From contig CBDDGQ010000006.1 in NCBI GenBank assembly GCA_965227945.1, positions 2,728,001 through 2,792,000 of the forward strand: 64,000 nucleotides of DNA. The letters run 5' to 3'. Shown in pieces: positions 18,104 through 27,431 of the stretch. Made by a program: the position numbers and the translations under genes. The DNA is from Azorhizobium sp965227945. Lineage in GTDB: Bacteria > Pseudomonadota > Alphaproteobacteria > Rhizobiales > Xanthobacteraceae. The first letter of the stretch is position 1. Each line of letters opens with the position of its first letter. The notes under the pieces are model-generated. The model ran no database searches. It had not been told where the DNA came from and saw nothing but the letters and a program-made list of their open reading frames with translations.

Positions 18104-18757
18104 ATGACGAGCCATCTCGCGGAGTATTTCACCCTGATGGCGGTGTTCGCTCTGGCGGCGATCACGCCAGGGCCGGATTTCGCCATGGTGGTGCGCCAGA
18201 GCGTGGTGCATGGCCGCCGCGCCGGTGTCGTCACCAGCCTGGGGGTGGGCTCCGCCATGCTGTTTCACGCCAGCTATACCTTGGCCGGCATCGGCTTGCT
18301 GGTTGCCCATTCGATCCTGGCGTTCAACATCCTGAAATGGCTGGGCGCCGCGTATCTGGTCTATGTGGGCATCAAGACGTTCCGCGCCCCGGCCATGTCC
18401 ATGGACCTGGAGGATCCGGGGCCGCATCCCCCCGTCGAGGGCCGCATGTCGGATGCGCGCAGCTTCGGGCTGGGCTTCCTGACCAATGCGCTGAACCCCA
18501 AGGCGGTGCTGTTCTTCCTCTCCCTCTTCGGCACGCTGGTGAGCACCGATACGCCCATTGCGCTGCAAATGGGCTATGCGCTGAGCATGTCTGCGCTGCT
18601 GATGGGGTGGTTCACTTTGGTCTCCTTCTTTTTCACCGGCCGGACGGTGCGGGCGCAGCTTGCCCGTGCCGGCCGCTGGTTCAACCGCCTGACCGGTGGC
18701 GCGCTCATCGCCTTGGGCGTCCGCCTCGCCTTGCAGCGGGCGCACACCGCCGCCTGA
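18104..18757 (+). CDS. LysE/RhtB-family amino-acid exporter
   Basis: The 217-residue membrane protein starts MTSHLAEYFTLMAVF and has about six hydrophobic segments. Family motifs are ITPGPDFAMVVRQSVVHGRRAG after the first segment (given here in part: TPGPDFAMVV), WLGAAYLVYVGIK and LTNALNPKAVLFF. Such proteins export amino acids or related metabolites. Its substrate is unknown. It sits between sucB and lpdA, 58 bp before the latter, so it is probably co-transcribed with the oxoglutarate dehydrogenase genes. Export of glutamate or an overflow metabolite would fit, but that is conjecture. Confidence 0.85.
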   Translation: MTSHLAEYFTLMAVFALAAITPGPDFAMVVRQSVVHGRRAGVVTSLGVGSAMLFHASYTLAGIGLLVAHSILAFNILKWLGAAYLVYVGIKTFRAPAMSMDLEDPGPHPPVEGRMSDARSFGLGFLTNALNPKAVLFFLSLFGTLVSTDTPIALQMGYALSMSALLMGWFTLVSFFFTGRTVRAQLARAGRWFNRLTGGALIALGVRLALQRAHTAA

Positions 18758-18815
18758 TGCTCTCATCCGAACCCGGCCGCCCGGCGGCCCTCGCATCCTG
18801 AAGGATCGCACGTCC

Positions 18816-20222
18816 ATGGCTTCCTACGATCTCATCGTCATCGGCACCGGCCCTGGCGGCTATGTGGCCGCCATCCGCGCCGCCCAGCTCGGCCTCAAGA
18901 CCGCCGTGGTGGAAAAGCGCGCCACCCATGGCGGCACCTGCCTGAATGTGGGCTGCATCCCCTCCAAGGCGCTGCTCTATGCCTCCGAGTTGTTCGAAGA
19001 GGCCGGTCATTCCTTTGCCGGCATGGGCATCGGCGTCTCCACCCCCCAGCTGGACCTGGCCGCAATGCAGGCGTTCAAGGACAAGGGCGTGGACGGCAAC
19101 GTCAAGGGCGTCGAGTTCCTGCTGAAGAAGAACAAGATCGACGTGCATTTCGGCACCGGCAAGATCCTGGGGACCGGCAAGGTCGAAGTCACCGCCAATG
19201 CGGACGGCGCCGTGCAGGTGCTGGAGACCAAGAATATCCTAATCGCCACCGGTTCCGACGTGGCGCCCCTGCCGGGCGTGACCATTGACGAGCAGCGCAT
19301 CGTCTCCTCCACCGGCGCGCTGACCCTGTCGCAGGTGCCGGCCAAGCTGCTGGTGGTGGGCGCCGGCGTAATCGGCCTGGAACTGGGCAGCGTGTGGCGC
19401 CGGCTCGGGGCCGAAGTGACGGTGGTCGAATATCTCGACCGCATCCTGCCCGGCATGGACAATGAGGTGGCCAAGTCCTTCCAGCGCATCCTGGCCAAGC
19501 AGGGCTTCGCCTTCAAGCTGGGCACTAAGGTCACCGGCGTGGATGCCTCCGGCAAGACGCTGAAGGTCACTGTGGAAGCCTCCGCCGGCGGTTCGCCGGA
19601 GACCCTGGAGGCGGACGTGGTGCTGGTGGCCATCGGCCGCATCGCCTACACCGGCGGCCTGGGCCTTGCGGAGATCGGCGTCGAGACCGACAAGCGCGGC
19701 CGCGTGGTTGTGGACGGCCATTACAAGAGCACGGTGGACGGCATCTATGCCATCGGCGACGTGATCGCCGGGCCCATGCTGGCGCACAAGGCCGAGGACG
19801 AGGGCATGGCGGTGGCCGAGATCCTCGCCGGCAAGGCCGGGCATGTGAATTACGATGTCATTCCCGGCGTGGTCTACACCTTCCCGGAAGTGGCCTCGGT
19901 GGGCAAGACCGAGGAAGAGCTGAAGGACGCCGGCATCGCCTATACGGTCGGCAAGTTCCCGTTCACCGCCAACGGCCGCGCCAAGGTGAACAACACCACA
20001 GACGGCTTCGTGAAGATCCTGGCGGATGCCGCCACCGACAAGGTGCTGGGCGCCCATATCATCGGCCCCGAGGCCGGCGAACTGATCCACGAATTGTGCG
20101 TGCTGATGGAGTTTGGCGGCTCGTCGGAAGATCTGGCCCGCACCTGCCATGCCCATCCCACCCGCTCGGAAGCGGTGAAGGAAGCGGCCCTGGCAGTGGA
20201 AAAGCGCGCCATCCACTTCTGA
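18816..20222 (+). CDS. lpdA: Dihydrolipoyl dehydrogenase (E3)
   Basis: This 468-residue FAD disulfide oxidoreductase reoxidises the lipoyl group of SucB with NAD. It has the FAD motif VIGTGPGGYVAA, redox-active Cys42/Cys47 in GGTCLNVGCIPSKALL, NAD motif VVGAGVIGLELG, GDVIAGPMLAHKA and the active-site His in HAHPTRSEA. ATG 18816 is the family start; an in-frame opening inside lysE is not. The gene ends the TCA block and is followed by a strong terminator. Confidence 0.97.
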   Translation: MASYDLIVIGTGPGGYVAAIRAAQLGLKTAVVEKRATHGGTCLNVGCIPSKALLYASELFEEAGHSFAGMGIGVSTPQLDLAAMQAFKDKGVDGNVKGVEFLLKKNKIDVHFGTGKILGTGKVEVTANADGAVQVLETKNILIATGSDVAPLPGVTIDEQRIVSSTGALTLSQVPAKLLVVGAGVIGLELGSVWRRLGAEVTVVEYLDRILPGMDNEVAKSFQRILAKQGFAFKLGTKVTGVDASGKTLKVTVEASAGGSPETLEADVVLVAIGRIAYTGGLGLAEIGVETDKRGRVVVDGHYKSTVDGIYAIGDVIAGPMLAHKAEDEGMAVAEILAGKAGHVNYDVIPGVVYTFPEVASVGKTEEELKDAGIAYTVGKFPFTANGRAKVNNTTDGFVKILADAATDKVLGAHIIGPEAGELIHELCVLMEFGGSSEDLARTCHAHPTRSEAVKEAALAVEKRAIHF

Positions 20223-20293
20223 GCCGGGCCGGTCCCGGACACGGGGCCTGCCGGACGAAGATAGGCGACACAAGACACGCGACACAAAGACAA

Positions 20294-20328
20294 GAGGCCA
20301 GCCGCATCGCGGCTGGCCTCTCTCGTTT
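20294..20328 (+). terminator. Intrinsic terminator after lpdA
   Basis: A perfect 12-bp stem (GAGGCCAGCCGC / GCGGCTGGCCTC, loop ATC) is followed by TCTCGTTT, 70 bp after lpdA. It marks the end of the TCA block. Confidence 0.8.
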
Positions 20329-20397
20329 GTCCAAAGGCTGCGCCCTGGTGCCGCGCTGCGGGACGCGGCAGACCGGGCGGGCTCAGGTCAGCGCCGC

Positions 20398-20556
20398 TCA
20401 GCCGCCCTTGGGGGCGTTGGCATCGGTGGGCGCGCTGGCCGACGTGGTGGGGGTGCTGGTGGGCGTGGTGGCGGCCTGCGACATGCAGTCGGCAAAAGCC
20501 GGAGCGGCCGTGGCCAGGATCGAAAGCGTACAGAACGCGAGGGCAAGACGCTTCAT
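20398..20556 (-). CDS. Short secreted Thr/Ala/Pro-rich peptide, 52 residues
   Basis: The minus-strand frame from ATG 20556 (AGGGAG seven to twelve bases upstream) to TGA 20398 encodes 52 residues. A signal peptide MKRLALAFCTLSILATAAPA ends near AFA, leaving a mature part DCMSQAATTPTSTPTTSASA and APTDANAPKGG. One Cys remains in the mature peptide at its second residue. The residue makeup (Thr, Ser, Pro, Ala) suggests an unfolded exported peptide. No family is recognised. The good ribosome-binding site and canonical signal peptide support it being real. Confidence 0.6.
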   Translation of the reverse strand: MKRLALAFCTLSILATAAPAFADCMSQAATTPTSTPTTSASAPTDANAPKGG

Positions 20557-20670
20557 CTCTCTCACTCCCTTAGCTTGCAGAAGCCTGAAGCGTACGCCCG
20601 TTTCGCCTGCGGCCGAAGCCTCTTTGCGCGCCAGGAAACGGGCCGGACTGCCCTAACGTTGGTCGCAGGA

Positions 20671-21084
20671 TCATTGACCGGCGTCGGTCACCGCCTCGAT
20701 GCGCCAGCCGTCGGGATCGATCAGGAACGCCGCGTAATAGGTGGGGCCATAGGCCGGACGCGGCCCCGGCGGGCCGTTGTCCTGCGCCCCCGCCGCCAGC
20801 CCCGCCGCATGGAAGGCCTGCACCGCTGCCACGTCGGGCGCGGCGAAGGCCAGATGGAAGCCGGGCGGGCAGATGATCTGCGCGCCGACCCGCTCCTCCA
20901 GCCAGAACGGCACATTGTCTTCGCGCACCCACTGGCCGGTGCGGCCAAAACCCGCCGACCGGGTGCCGGTCGGCTCGTCGAAGCGCACCTCGCAGGCCAG
21001 GCCCAGTGGCGCCAGCACTGCGTCATAAAACGCGACGGCACGCTCAAGGTCGGCGACGCCGAAGGACAGATGGTGGATGCTCAT
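20671..21084 (-). CDS. VOC (glyoxalase/bleomycin-resistance) superfamily protein
   Basis: The 137-residue product has two beta-alpha-beta-beta-beta modules: MSIHHLSFGVADLERAVAF at the start, with a metal-type His in IHHLSF, and FHLAFAAPDVAAVQAFH in the second half. It ends DPDGWRIEAVTDAGQ with the second-module Glu. This is typical of single-domain VOC enzymes related to YaeR/glyoxalase. The substrate is unknown: dioxygenase, lyase and resistance proteins all share the fold. It lies alone between the 52-residue peptide gene and a divergent membrane-protein gene. Confidence 0.8.
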   Translation of the reverse strand: MSIHHLSFGVADLERAVAFYDAVLAPLGLACEVRFDEPTGTRSAGFGRTGQWVREDNVPFWLEERVGAQIICPPGFHLAFAAPDVAAVQAFHAAGLAAGAQDNGPPGPRPAYGPTYYAAFLIDPDGWRIEAVTDAGQ

Positions 21085-21246
21085 GCGGACGTGCGCCCCG
21101 TCGCCGTGAAGAAGGACCGCCAGCCTAGAAGCCGACTCCGGCCCGTAGAACCCGACTTATGGGTAAGAATAGGGCTGGTCGCTCGGCGTAGCGTCGCGGC
21201 GGCGGCCCTGGAAACGCCTCAAACCACACCCCATGTGCGCCCCGTG

Positions 21247-21828
21247 ATGTCTGACCTTCCCCCGCCCGAACCAACGCACTCCGCCGGCACGCGCCGCACG
21301 CGCTCCGCGCTTCGCCCGCTGTTCACACTGCTGGCCATGGCCTTCCTGCTGGAGGCGTGGCTGTGGGCCAAGACGGCGCCGCTGGTGCAATGGCTGGCGC
21401 AGCACGTGCCGTTCCAGGAGGTGAAGCACAAGGTGGCCCGCTGGGCGCATCGTCTGCCCCCCTATGGCGCCCTGGTGCTGTTCGTGGTGCCGCTGATCCT
21501 GATCGAGCCGATCAATATCGCGGCGCTGTGGTTCTACGCCCATAAGGATTTCGTCATGGGCAGCCTGTGCTTCCTGGTGGCAAAGCTGGTGGGCGTGGGC
21601 CTGATGGCGTTCCTGTTCGAGGCCTGCCGCCAGCAATTGCGCTCCATCGGCTGGTTCGCGCGGCTGTGCGACTGGGTGCTGGCCATCAATGCCTGGGCGC
21701 ATCGGCAGGTGGAGCCGATCAAGCAGCAGATCCTGGCCGCCTTCGCGGACTGGAAGCGCGGTCGGGGGAACGGCTTCTGGCGCCGGGTGCGGGATCTGCG
21801 GCGCCGGGCGTTTGCCCCGCGCGCCTGA
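21247..21828 (+). CDS. Conserved-looking membrane protein of unknown function
   Basis: The frame from ATG 21247 (MSDLPPPEPTHSAGTRRT) gives 193 residues. Hydrophobic segments lie at about 25-42 (LFTLLAMAFLLEAWLW), 73-100 (YGALVLFVVPLILIEPINIAALWFY in part) and 103-125 (DFVMGSLCFLVAKLVGVGLM). The C-terminal third is basic and amphipathic (WAHRQVEPIKQQILAAFADW, then RRVRDLRRRAF). No family is recognised with confidence. A slightly longer start is possible, as no strong ribosome-binding site decides it. It converges on xerC with 9 bp between stops. Confidence 0.6.
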   Translation: MSDLPPPEPTHSAGTRRTRSALRPLFTLLAMAFLLEAWLWAKTAPLVQWLAQHVPFQEVKHKVARWAHRLPPYGALVLFVVPLILIEPINIAALWFYAHKDFVMGSLCFLVAKLVGVGLMAFLFEACRQQLRSIGWFARLCDWVLAINAWAHRQVEPIKQQILAAFADWKRGRGNGFWRRVRDLRRRAFAPRA

Positions 21829-21837
21829 CGACGGCGC

Positions 21838-22821
21838 TCAGGGGCGTGGATGGGCGGCGCGGTAAGCCGCCATCAGCTGGGTGCTGTCCACGGCCGTATA
21901 GACCTGGGTGGTCGAGAGCGAGGCATGGCCCAGCAATTCCTGGATCGCCCGCATGTCGCCGCCCTTCGCCAGCAGATGGGTGGCGAAGGAATGGCGCAGA
22001 GCGTGCGGCGTGGCGCTGTCCGGCAGGCCCAGCGCGCCGCGCATGCGCTCCACCGCGAATTGCACGATGCGCGGTGACAGGGGGCCGCCGCGGGTGCCGC
22101 GGAACAACGGCTTGTCCGGCTCCAGCACATAGGGGCACAGCGCCGCATAATCGGCCACCGCCTGCGCCACCTGGATCAGCAACGGCACCATGCGGGTCTT
22201 CTGGCCCTTGCCGGTGACGGTGATCTGGTCGCCGGCACCTGGCGCCGGCACCATGGCGCGGGTGAGCCCCAGCGCCTCGGAAATGCGCAGGCCGCAGCCA
22301 TAGAGCAGGGCGATGACCGCCGCGTCGCGGGCCAGCACCCAGGGTTCGCGATCCTCGCCGGCCCGGGTGGCGGGATCGGTGAGCGCGCGCGCGTCGGCCA
22401 CGGAGACCGGCTTGGGCAGGCTGCGATTGACCTTCGGCACCCGCACGGCGGCGAGCGCCCCCACCTTGCCGAGGCCCTCCCGTTCCAGATGCCGGCCGAA
22501 CGAGCGGGCGGCCGCCATCAGCCGCACCAGCGTCCGCGGCGCCACGCCATCGGCGCGCCGTCCGGCCAGCACCGCGCGCACATCCGCGGGGGTCAGCGCG
22601 GCCATGTCCGCCAGGATCGGCCGGTGCCCCAGATGCAACGCAAGCCGGTTCATCACCAGGGTCAGGTCGCGGGCATAAGCGTCCAAGGTCTTGGGCGAGA
22701 GCCGCCGCTCATGGGCGAGGCGCCCCAGCCAGCCCTCCACCGGCGCCACCAGATCGGGCGTCAAAGCGGACAGCAGCGCCTTCCGCGCGCGGGCCGCCTT
22801 GTCCTCATCCGTCATGGCCAT
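21838..22821 (-). CDS. xerC: Tyrosine recombinase XerC
   Basis: The 327-residue tyrosine recombinase has an N-terminal SAM-like DNA-binding domain (residues 25-120, LAHERRLSPKTLDAYARDL) and a catalytic domain with Arg in YGCGLRISEALGLT, Lys in VTGKGQKTRMVPL, HxxR in PHALRHSFATHLL, His in ELLGHASLSTTQ and the nucleophile Tyr in VYTAVDS. With XerD it resolves chromosome dimers at dif. Its context (housekeeping genes, no phage or integron parts) argues for XerC rather than a mobile-element integrase. It is divergent from the PadR gene. Confidence 0.9.
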   Translation of the reverse strand: MAMTDEDKAARARKALLSALTPDLVAPVEGWLGRLAHERRLSPKTLDAYARDLTLVMNRLALHLGHRPILADMAALTPADVRAVLAGRRADGVAPRTLVRLMAAARSFGRHLEREGLGKVGALAAVRVPKVNRSLPKPVSVADARALTDPATRAGEDREPWVLARDAAVIALLYGCGLRISEALGLTRAMVPAPGAGDQITVTGKGQKTRMVPLLIQVAQAVADYAALCPYVLEPDKPLFRGTRGGPLSPRIVQFAVERMRGALGLPDSATPHALRHSFATHLLAKGGDMRAIQELLGHASLSTTQVYTAVDSTQLMAAYRAAHPRP

Positions 22822-22887
22822 GGGCTTCTCCCGTATGGCGCCATTCTAACCCCGCCCACTTAACGGATCACTCCCTCTTGCAATCCG

Positions 22888-22929
22888 ATATATCGAAAGA
22901 TATATGAGAGTACGTTGTATCTTAAGATA
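22888..22929. promoter_or_regulatory. Paired palindromic operator, TATC-N4-GATA twice
   Basis: Two inverted repeats share the core TATC-N4-GATA: ATATATC-GAAA-GATATAT (22888-22905) and the perfect palindrome TATCTTAAGATA (22918-22929). Their centres are 27 bp apart. They sit in an AT-rich pocket 20-60 bp before the PadR start, between it and divergent xerC. The layout suits autoregulation by the PadR protein, as for other PadR regulators binding AT-rich dyads. Confidence 0.7.
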
Positions 22930-22949
22930 TAACTTATAGGAGAATGAGC

Positions 22950-23573
22950 ATGTTTGGATGTCGATCGAACCGGGGTGTGGAGCATTATGCCGCCGACGGC
23001 GGTCGCGGTGATTTTGGCGGCGGCTGGGGTCGCGGCGGGCGCCATCGGGGCGGCGGGGGCGGCGGCGAGATGTTCCGCATCGGCCGCATGCTGGCCCAGG
23101 GCGACCTGAAGCTGCTGGCGCTGGCGCTGATTGCCGACCAGCCGCGCCATGGCTATGAGCTGATCAAGCTCATCGAGGAGAAGACCGCGGGCTGGTATTC
23201 GCCCAGCCCCGGCGTGGTCTATCCCACGCTGACCTTCCTGGAAGAGGCCGGCTATGTGACCGCCGAGGCGGATGGCGCCAAGAAGCGCTTCACCATCACC
23301 CCCGAGGGCCGCGCTTATCTGGAGGCCAATCGCGATTTCGCCGACGCCATCATCGGCCGGCTGTCGGAGATCGGCCTGAAGATGGGGCGCGTGCGCCGCT
23401 GGATGGGGTCCGAGAAGGAGCCCGCCGCCGGACCTGAGCTGCCGCGTCTGATCGAGGCGGCGCTGGAGAACCTGCGCGACGTGGCCCGCGCCAAGCTGGC
23501 GGAAAACCCGCGGGCGGAAACCCGGCTGGTGGAAATCCTCGCCGGCGTGGCCAACGATCTGCGCGAGGTCTGA
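22950..23573 (+). CDS. PadR-family regulator with Gly/His/Arg-rich N-terminus
   Basis: The start at ATG 22950 gives 207 residues. AGGAGA at 22938-22943 is six bases upstream; the earlier in-frame ATG at 22944 directly abuts it and is less likely. After a flexible start with one Cys and several His and Gly residues (GGWGRGGRHRGGGGGGEM), the winged-helix PadR domain follows: LKLLALALIADQPRHGYELI, SPSPGVVYPTLTFLEEAGYV and the FTITPEGRAYLEANR wing. A helical C-terminal dimerisation part ends the protein. The layout recalls E. coli YqjI/NfeR, whose Cys/His-rich start binds nickel, but metal binding here is unproven. Two dyads upstream are likely operators. Confidence 0.85.
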   Translation: MFGCRSNRGVEHYAADGGRGDFGGGWGRGGRHRGGGGGGEMFRIGRMLAQGDLKLLALALIADQPRHGYELIKLIEEKTAGWYSPSPGVVYPTLTFLEEAGYVTAEADGAKKRFTITPEGRAYLEANRDFADAIIGRLSEIGLKMGRVRRWMGSEKEPAAGPELPRLIEAALENLRDVARAKLAENPRAETRLVEILAGVANDLREV

Positions 23574-23664
23574 GCTGCGTGCGCCGTGACCTTCAGGATG
23601 GACGGCGCTCTGCGCCGCCCGTCCTCTCCTCGGGAGGCGCGGGCACTGTGCCGCCTCTCGGGCT

Positions 23665-24069
23665 CTAAACGGCGGTCGCCAGCCCCACGGCGAGCACGAT
23701 GAGCGCGATCCCGGCCGAGGCCATCACCCAGACGCCGGAGCGCACATAGGGCAGGCCGCTGAGATAGAGCGGCACATAGAGCACCCGGCCCCAGAAATAG
23801 ATGTGGGCGCCGGCAATGGTCAGCGCCGTGTGCACGCCGGCCGCGTGGGCCAGAAGCACCGCGGCGGCGAACAGCGGAAACGTCTCCATCAGATTCTTGA
23901 ACGCCCGGTCTGCGCGGCCGGCCACCGCCCCCAGCGGGGGCGCCGGCGCGTCCCGCGGCCCGGCATTCCATGTGCTGCCCCGCTCGCGCGTCGCCAGATG
24001 GGCCGCCAGCAGCAATTGCGCAAAGGCCAGGACGATGGTGGCGGCGAGCAAGGCGAGTTCGTGGGTCAC
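23665..24069 (-). CDS. MAPEG-family membrane protein
   Basis: The 134-residue protein starts at GTG 24069 with GGAG six bases upstream (VTHELALLAATIVLAFAQ). It has about four hydrophobic segments and the MAPEG-type block RADRAFKNLMETFPLFAAAV, followed by AHIYFWGRVLYVPLYLSGLP. MAPEG proteins include microsomal glutathione transferases; most bacterial members of this short type have no known substrate. Upstream in-frame codons exist to 24126 but are not family-like. It is probably co-transcribed with the yaiI-like gene 64 bp upstream. Confidence 0.8.
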   Translation of the reverse strand: MTHELALLAATIVLAFAQLLLAAHLATRERGSTWNAGPRDAPAPPLGAVAGRADRAFKNLMETFPLFAAAVLLAHAAGVHTALTIAGAHIYFWGRVLYVPLYLSGLPYVRSGVWVMASAGIALIVLAVGLATAV

Positions 24070-24133
24070 GGGCGGCTCCGGTCGGTCGAGGCAATGAACA
24101 GCGCGGCGTCGGTGGGGCGCGGGCACCCGGCGG

Positions 24134-24607
24134 TCAGAACCCCGCCCGCTTCAGCCGCACGATGGCAAGGTCCAGCGCCGAGAGGAAGGCGGAGCGGTCG
24201 CGCGGCGAAAACGGACGCGGACCGCTGGTGGCGTGACCGGCGGAGCGCAATTCGTCCATCAGATTTCGCGTGGCCAGCGCCGGCCCGATGGTGGCCTCGG
24301 TGAAGGCCTTGCCATTGGGCGCGATCACGTCGGCCCCCGCCTTCACGCAGCGCGAGGCCAGAGGAATATCGGCGGTGATGACCACGTCGCCGCGCGACAC
24401 CCGCTCCGCGATCCAGTCGTCCGCCACGTCCGGCCCGCTGGCCACCACGACCCGGTGGATCTGCTCGGAGCGGGGGATGGCGATGGGGCTGTTGGAGACC
24501 ACATGGACCTCCAGCCCATGCCGTTCGGCGACCTTGTAGATCTCGGCCTTCACCGGGCAGGCGTCGGCGTCCACATAAACAGTGATGGGGGTGGTGCGCG
24601 CGGACAT
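24134..24607 (-). CDS. YaiI/YqxD family protein (DUF188)
   Basis: This 157-residue protein starts MSARTTPITVYVDADACPVK, the hallmark of the YaiI family (PIN-like fold with conserved Asp and Cys). Other blocks are VVSNSPIAIPRSEQIHRVVV, DWIAERVSRGDVVITADIPL, ALATRNLMDELR and the C-terminal GPRPFSPRDRSAFLSALD. The fold suggests a nuclease, but no activity has been firmly assigned to the family. Its start overlaps nothing; the PAP2 gene diverges 127 bp away. Confidence 0.88.
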   Translation of the reverse strand: MSARTTPITVYVDADACPVKAEIYKVAERHGLEVHVVSNSPIAIPRSEQIHRVVVASGPDVADDWIAERVSRGDVVITADIPLASRCVKAGADVIAPNGKAFTEATIGPALATRNLMDELRSAGHATSGPRPFSPRDRSAFLSALDLAIVRLKRAGF

Positions 24608-24734
24608 GTCCGTTGCATGGCAGGGGGAGCCCGCCGCCGCAAGGGGTGTCTTGCCGCAACGGTGCGGCCGGCCGGCGGTGCTGACGCACCCGGATGCGGT
24701 TGACGGGCCGCCGCCGTCATGCGGTTGTGCGCCC

Positions 24735-25520
24735 ATGACATCGCTGCTTGGCCGTGCCCGCCGCCTGCTCTCGGGCATTCCCGGATTTTCCGCCGTACTG
24801 GATCGCGTGAGCCGAATGGAGCGGGATACGCTCGTCGTGCTCGCGATCACCGCCGGTGCCTTCTACGTCTTCGCCAAGGTGGCCGACGAGGTCATGGAGG
24901 GCGAGACCCATGCCCTCGACGAGCGCATTCTTTTGGCCCTGCGGGTGCCCGGCGATCTCTCCCAGCCCATCGGCCCGCCCTGGATGGCGGAGGCCATGCG
25001 GGACCTCACCGCTTTGGGCGGCACCACGGTGCTCAGCCTGATGACCCTGGCGGTGGTGGTGTTCCTGCTGATGGTCCGCAAGCGCCACACCGCTTTCATG
25101 GTGCTGGCGTCCATCGCCGGCGGGGCGCTGCTGTCCACGGCGCTGAAATGGGGTTTCTCGCGGCCGCGGCCGGAGCTGGTGCCCCACGGCATGGCGGTCT
25201 ATTCCGAGAGCTTCCCCAGCGGCCATTCCATGATGTCGGCGGTGGTGTATCTCACCCTGGGCGCCCTGCTGGCCCGCACCCAGGCGCGCCGGCGCGTGAA
25301 GGCCTATCTGTTCGGCCTCGCTATCGCGCTCACCGTCGTGGTGGGAATCAGCCGGCTGTTTCTCGGCGTGCATTGGCCCACCGACGTGCTGGGCGGCTGG
25401 ACCCTAGGCGCGGGATGGGCGGCGCTGTGCTGGCTGGTTATGCTGTATCTGCAGTCCCGCGGCGAAGTGGAACCGGAAGAGCCGTCCGTGGACCCGGGAG
25501 ATCCGGCGCCGGCCAGCTGA
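24735..25520 (+). CDS. PAP2-family membrane phosphatase
   Basis: The 261-residue protein from ATG 24735 (MTSLLGRARRLLSG) carries the three acid-phosphatase motifs: KWGFSRPRPE, the catalytic-loop SFPSGHSM and SRLFLGVHWPTDVLGG. About six hydrophobic segments place it in the membrane, with the active site probably periplasmic. Likely substrates are undecaprenyl diphosphate or phosphatidate-type lipids. A later start at the Met of MERDTLVVL (about residue 29) is possible. The C-terminal tail is acidic (VEPEEPSVDPGD). It converges on prs with a shared hairpin between. Confidence 0.85.
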   Translation: MTSLLGRARRLLSGIPGFSAVLDRVSRMERDTLVVLAITAGAFYVFAKVADEVMEGETHALDERILLALRVPGDLSQPIGPPWMAEAMRDLTALGGTTVLSLMTLAVVVFLLMVRKRHTAFMVLASIAGGALLSTALKWGFSRPRPELVPHGMAVYSESFPSGHSMMSAVVYLTLGALLARTQARRRVKAYLFGLAIALTVVVGISRLFLGVHWPTDVLGGWTLGAGWAALCWLVMLYLQSRGEVEPEEPSVDPGDPAPAS

Positions 25521-25535
25521 GGGCCGGGCGCCCAA

Positions 25536-25562
25536 GGTTCGGCGGCTGACGCCGGCCGAACC
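25536..25562. terminator. Hairpin between convergent PAP2 and prs genes
   Basis: GGTTCGGC and GCCGAACC form an 8-bp stem, extended inward by GGC/GCC with one bulged base, in the 56 bp between the two stop codons. No T-run is seen on either strand, so it may be a weak bidirectional terminator. Confidence 0.4.
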
Positions 25563-25576
25563 GGCGACGATCCGCG

Positions 25577-26509
<933 letters not shown>

Positions 26510-26615
26510 GGATCCGTTCTCATTGGGCATTCGGCACTCCGCGCCCGGGGCGCGGGCCTTGGACCTGTTCACGCGCCCTGATAGGCGCCGGGATCGCGTG
26601 TTGTAAAGACGGGAT

Positions 26616-27320
26616 TCAGCGCGCCGCGTAGGCCAAGACGCCGCCGTCGCCTTCGCCGCTGCCAAACGCCGGCGCCATGGCCACCGGAACGCCACCATTC
26701 TCGCGCGGGTCGATGGCCGGAGCGGGCGCCGCTGCCGGTGGCTCGGCGGCAGCCGGGGCGGGCTCGGCGGGCGCAGCCGCCACCGGGGCGGCCGTCTGGG
26801 CCGGGGCGGCGGGGGCGGTGCGCGGGCTACCCATGCTCAGGCTTTCCGACAGGCTGGCCATGGTGTTGCCGGCGATGCGGGCGAGCATCTCTTCGTCGCA
26901 GGCGGCCCAGGCATTGCCCTTGACGGCCTTGGTGGTTTCCTCGCCGGTGATCCGGGCCACCCGCTGCTTGTCGGCGTCGAACACGTCCCAGGCATAGGCC
27001 ACCTGGGTCTTGCCGCGCTCGGTATGCACCGCCAGATAGCCGCGGATGCGATAGCCGGCGGTCTGCCCGCGGGAGACCACCGCCACCTGCTTCAGCTCCG
27101 CCTCGCTGGACAGGCGCGTCACCAGACGGTCGAAGGTGTCCTTGGGCGGGCCGTCGATGGATTCGAACGCCAGGGTGCGGCTGGCGCCGCTGCCAGAGGA
27201 GGCAACGCCGGTGCCGTCGGTCTGGCACCCGGCCAGGGCCAGTCCGGCACCGAGAACCGCAACACGGGTGGCCACTGTCAGGATGGCGCCCCACGTCGTG
27301 CGGCCCGTCGCGTTCCTCAT
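26616..27320 (-). CDS. Predicted outer-membrane lipoprotein of unknown function
   Basis: The 234-residue protein has a basic start, a hydrophobic stretch and a lipobox LALAGCQTD with the lipidated Cys at about residue 32. A soluble middle domain (about 50-165) contains FESIDGPPKDTFDRLVTRL, GQTAGYRIRGYLAVHTERGK and VAYAWDVFDADKQRVARITG. The last 60 residues are an Ala/Pro-rich unfolded tail. I recall similar lipoproteins near prs and pgeF in other Rhizobiales but no assigned function. It is downstream of pgeF on the same strand, 111 bp away. Confidence 0.7.
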   Translation of the reverse strand: MRNATGRTTWGAILTVATRVAVLGAGLALAGCQTDGTGVASSGSGASRTLAFESIDGPPKDTFDRLVTRLSSEAELKQVAVVSRGQTAGYRIRGYLAVHTERGKTQVAYAWDVFDADKQRVARITGEETTKAVKGNAWAACDEEMLARIAGNTMASLSESLSMGSPRTAPAAPAQTAAPVAAAPAEPAPAAAEPPAAAPAPAIDPRENGGVPVAMAPAFGSGEGDGGVLAYAAR

Positions 27321-27431
27321 GCCTCAGCCCCTCTTCAGATCCGATGGAGAAGGGGTATCTCCGATCCGCGGGCAGGTCCAGAAGAACGGTTAAGGTATCG
27401 TTAATTGTGATCCGGCTAGGGCTTTGCCGGC

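Noticed and set aside
21838..22821. Tyrosine recombinase as a sign of a genomic island
   Set aside because: The protein is XerC-like, neighbours are housekeeping genes, and there is no tRNA, att repeat or phage gene nearby.
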